Shown here piece after piece: positions 62,107 through 64,000 of a stretch of 64,000 nucleotides of DNA. The DNA lies in NCBI RefSeq assembly GCF_007859765.1, contig NZ_SIHJ01000001.1, positions 868,767 to 932,766 of the forward strand, read 5' to 3'. Below the pieces are notes generated by a model. The model saw nothing but the letters and a program-made list of their open reading frames with translations, was not told the origin of the DNA and ran no database searches. Both the position numbers and the translations under genes were made by a program. Positions within the stretch are counted from its first letter, which is position 1. Every line of letters begins with the position of its first letter. This DNA is from Posidoniimonas corsicana (GTDB taxonomy: Bacteria; Planctomycetota; Planctomycetia; Pirellulales; Lacipirellulaceae).

Positions 62107-62428
62107 AGCGGTGGGTCTTGGGGGGCGGGGGAAGGCGAGGGCGGCCGCAATTGGGTCCGCGGCGCCGGCGGTGAGTATAGCCCACCCGATGATCCGCAAG
62201 CAAACCGCGAGCGGGTCCGGTTGCGCCGGTTGGGAGGGCGATAGCCGGCTCTCCGGAAAACGCCTAACATAGCTGGTACCAACCGCGTGCCGCCGCCCAC
62301 GAATTGCCGGCGTCAAATAGCGCAGAAAGCCCTCGGCCGTGCGCTTTGCGGCTGCAGAAAGCGGTCTGGCGTGCTATGTTTCACCGTTAATTGCACGTCG
62401 CTTGACCGCCGACTGAAAAGTGCCGACC
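62107..62428. other. Divergent intergenic region between STAS and reductase genes
   Basis: 322 nt between divergent genes, so both promoters must lie here. I see no confident -35/-10 pairs, operators or RNA structures. AT-rich stretches are near 62265-62275 and 62375-62395. Confidence 0.5.
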
Positions 62429-64000
62429 ATGCTGGGCGTTGAAGACGAACTACCGGGCGCCGCCACCGGCCCCGCCGCACCCATGCCGATCCCCTCGATC
62501 CCCGAATCCGCCCCCTTTAGCCCCGAGCAGCGGGCCTGGCTGAACGGCTTCCTGGCCGCCTGGGCCGGCGTCGCCGAGCAATCGGGCGGCCGCCTGCCGT
62601 CGGACCTCTCGGGCCTCAAGGAGGCCCCCGCCAACGGCGCCAGCGCGTCCAACGGCGCGCCGCCGAAGAAGTCGGCCGCCAAGCCGGCGCCCGCCCCGGC
62701 CGAGCCGGCGCCCGCCGCCGTCGAGACCCTGGACGACGGCGACTACGCCTGGCACGACCCGAACCTCGACATCGAGGAGCGGATGAAGCTGGCCGAAGGG
62801 CAGGGCGTGACCAAGAACCTGATGGCCGCCATGGCGCAGCTCGATTGCGGCGCCTGCGGCTACATGTGCGACACCTACGCGATGGCGATCGCTAGCGGCC
62901 AGGAGAAGAGCACCGCGCTCTGCACGCCCGGCGGCAAAGAAACCGCCAAGATGCTCAAGAAGGTGATCAAGGACTCCGGCGGCATCAAGCCCGCCGCGGC
63001 CGCCCCCGCCGACAACAAGCCGCAGCAGGTGCAGGTCGCCGACGGGCCGATCCCCTACAGCCGGGCCAAGCCGTACCGCGCCCGCGTCAACACCCTGTAC
63101 AATCTCAACGGTGAGGGCTCGGCCAAGCACACCTGCCACGTCGAGCTCGACCTGGCCGGCAGCGACATCTCGTTCCGCGTGGGCGACTCGCTCGGAGTGT
63201 TCCCGACCAACTGCCCCGACCTCGTGGACGAGATCCTGTTCGCCCTCAAGGCCCACGGCACCGAGCACGTAACCGCGTGCGACGGCGTCGAGGCGCCGCT
63301 CCGCGAGGCGCTCACCGTCAAGAGCAACCTGAAGCACGTCGGCGAGGACCTGGTCCGGTTGATCGCGGCCAGCACCTCCGACTTCGACGAGAAGCAGCGG
63401 CTGCGGGACCTGGTCGACGGCGACGGCGACGAGCTCGACGACATGGACGTGCTCGACGTGCTCCGCCTGGCCCCCTCGGCGCGGATCTCCAAGGGCGCGT
63501 TCTCCCTCACGCTCGGCTCGCTGGCGCCGCGGCTCTACTCGATCGCCAGCTCGCTGCGGGCCCACCCGGACAGCGTCCACCTGACGATCGCGAAGGTCAC
63601 CACGATGCTGGCCGGCCGCGAGCGGAAGGGCGTGGCCTCCACCATGTTCACCGACCGCATCGACGTGGGCGACACCGTCCGCGTGTTCGTGCAGCCGTCG
63701 GCCGACTTCACGCTGCCCAGCAACTCCAACGCCCCGATGATCATGGTCGGGCCCGGCACCGGCATCGCGCCGTTCCGGGCGTTCCTGCAGGAACGCAAGG
63801 CGCTGAAGGCCCGCGGCAAGAACTGGCTGTTCTTCGGCGACCAGCACGAGGCGACCGACTTCCTGTACCGCGAAGAGCTGACCGAGATGCAGGAGCAGGG
63901 CCTGCTGACCAAGCTCAGCACCGCCTTCAGCCGCGACCAGGAAGAGAAGATCTACGTCCAGAACCGGATGAAGGAAGAGGGCGCCGAGCTCTACAACTGG
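62429..64000 (+). CDS. CysJ-like sulfite reductase flavoprotein with N-terminal 4Fe-4S motif, cut by window edge
   Basis: 524 residues are visible, with no stop before the edge. After a Pro/Ala-rich N-terminus (with SPEQRAWLNGFLAAW) comes MAQLDCGACGYMCDTYAMAI and, 17 residues later, LCTPGG: a four-Cys 4Fe-4S motif like those of RnfB-type iron-sulfur domains. The C-terminal part is the CysJ/cytochrome P450 reductase-type FAD domain (RLYSIASSL) and the start of the NADPH-binding domain (MVGPGTGIAPFRAFL, LFFGDQHEATDF). The flavodoxin domain normally at the N-terminus is absent. The electron route is therefore probably NADPH to FAD to 4Fe-4S. The sulfite reductase label comes from family resemblance only. 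Confidence 0.85.
   Translation, partial: MLGVEDELPGAATGPAAPMPIPSIPESAPFSPEQRAWLNGFLAAWAGVAEQSGGRLPSDLSGLKEAPANGASASNGAPPKKSAAKPAPAPAEPAPAAVETLDDGDYAWHDPNLDIEERMKLAEGQGVTKNLMAAMAQLDCGACGYMCDTYAMAIASGQEKSTALCTPGGKETAKMLKKVIKDSGGIKPAAAAPADNKPQQVQVADGPIPYSRAKPYRARVNTLYNLNGEGSAKHTCHVELDLAGSDISFRVGDSLGVFPTNCPDLVDEILFALKAHGTEHVTACDGVEAPLREALTVKSNLKHVGEDLVRLIAASTSDFDEKQRLRDLVDGDGDELDDMDVLDVLRLAPSARISKGAFSLTLGSLAPRLYSIASSLRAHPDSVHLTIAKVTTMLAGRERKGVASTMFTDRIDVGDTVRVFVQPSADFTLPSNSNAPMIMVGPGTGIAPFRAFLQERKALKARGKNWLFFGDQHEATDFLYREELTEMQEQGLLTKLSTAFSRDQEEKIYVQNRMKEEGAELYNW

Overview
The window reads as part of a GC-rich planctomycete chromosome, most likely order Pirellulales. The assignment rests on gene content: a short membrane protein opening with the NPYxSP motif, a Cys-rich outer-membrane beta-barrel porin, a protein kinase fused to a tubulin-like domain, an HTH/acidic-linker/membrane protein, a ResB-CcsA fusion, a DnaA with a variant signature, and a sulfite-reductase-type flavoprotein without a flavodoxin domain. 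It contains no rRNA, tRNA, IS element, prophage or CRISPR that I could recognise. Both edge genes are cut: a PhyH dioxygenase on the left and the CysJ-like reductase on the right.

Layout. 1-9.8 kb: a PhyH-type dioxygenase divergent from an AraC regulator; a secreted esterase; a molybdenum hydroxylase operon (MocA-like cytidylyltransferase, 2Fe-2S subunit, Tat-exported large subunit); dnaA; a GNAT enzyme; a lineage-specific exported protein. 9.9-19.3 kb: a THUMP-like methyltransferase, then genes resembling the ebo metabolite-export cluster (two TIM-barrel isomerases around a UbiA prenyltransferase, an alkaline-phosphatase-superfamily protein, an AIM24 protein, a TatD hydrolase, a small partner), then a HEAT-repeat protein coupled to a small membrane protein. 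19.3-27.9 kb: a coiled-coil membrane protein, polA, an overlapping methyltransferase/flavoprotein/type III polyketide synthase operon, an NPYxSP protein and coaE. 28.2-33.4 kb: rho, ribH, nusB, ftsY and a porin with a strong intrinsic terminator.

33.4-38.0 kb is the most unusual part. An ammonium transporter and a P-II protein are separated by 1.87 kb filled by at least 15 hairpins that share an almost invariant 16-nt loop while their stems co-vary. Seven lie in an exact 108-bp tandem array and one of the diverged copies carries a T-run terminator. The P-II protein also lacks the Tyr51 uridylylation site.

38-48 kb: a PfkB kinase, a lipoprotein plus ResB-CcsA cytochrome c maturation pair, the HTH/acidic/membrane protein, an inositol-monophosphatase-family enzyme. 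47.8-55.7 kb: rpmB, gatCAB, thiO coupled to a LarA-family protein, and an SLC13 transporter. 55.9-62.1 kb: a translationally coupled three-gene operon (AAA ATPase; kinase fused to a tubulin-like domain; FHA-EAL protein) meeting a STAS protein tail to tail. This looks like an undescribed kinase/cytoskeleton/cyclic-di-GMP signalling module. The window ends inside the CysJ-like reductase, whose N-terminus has a 4Fe-4S motif where flavodoxin is expected.
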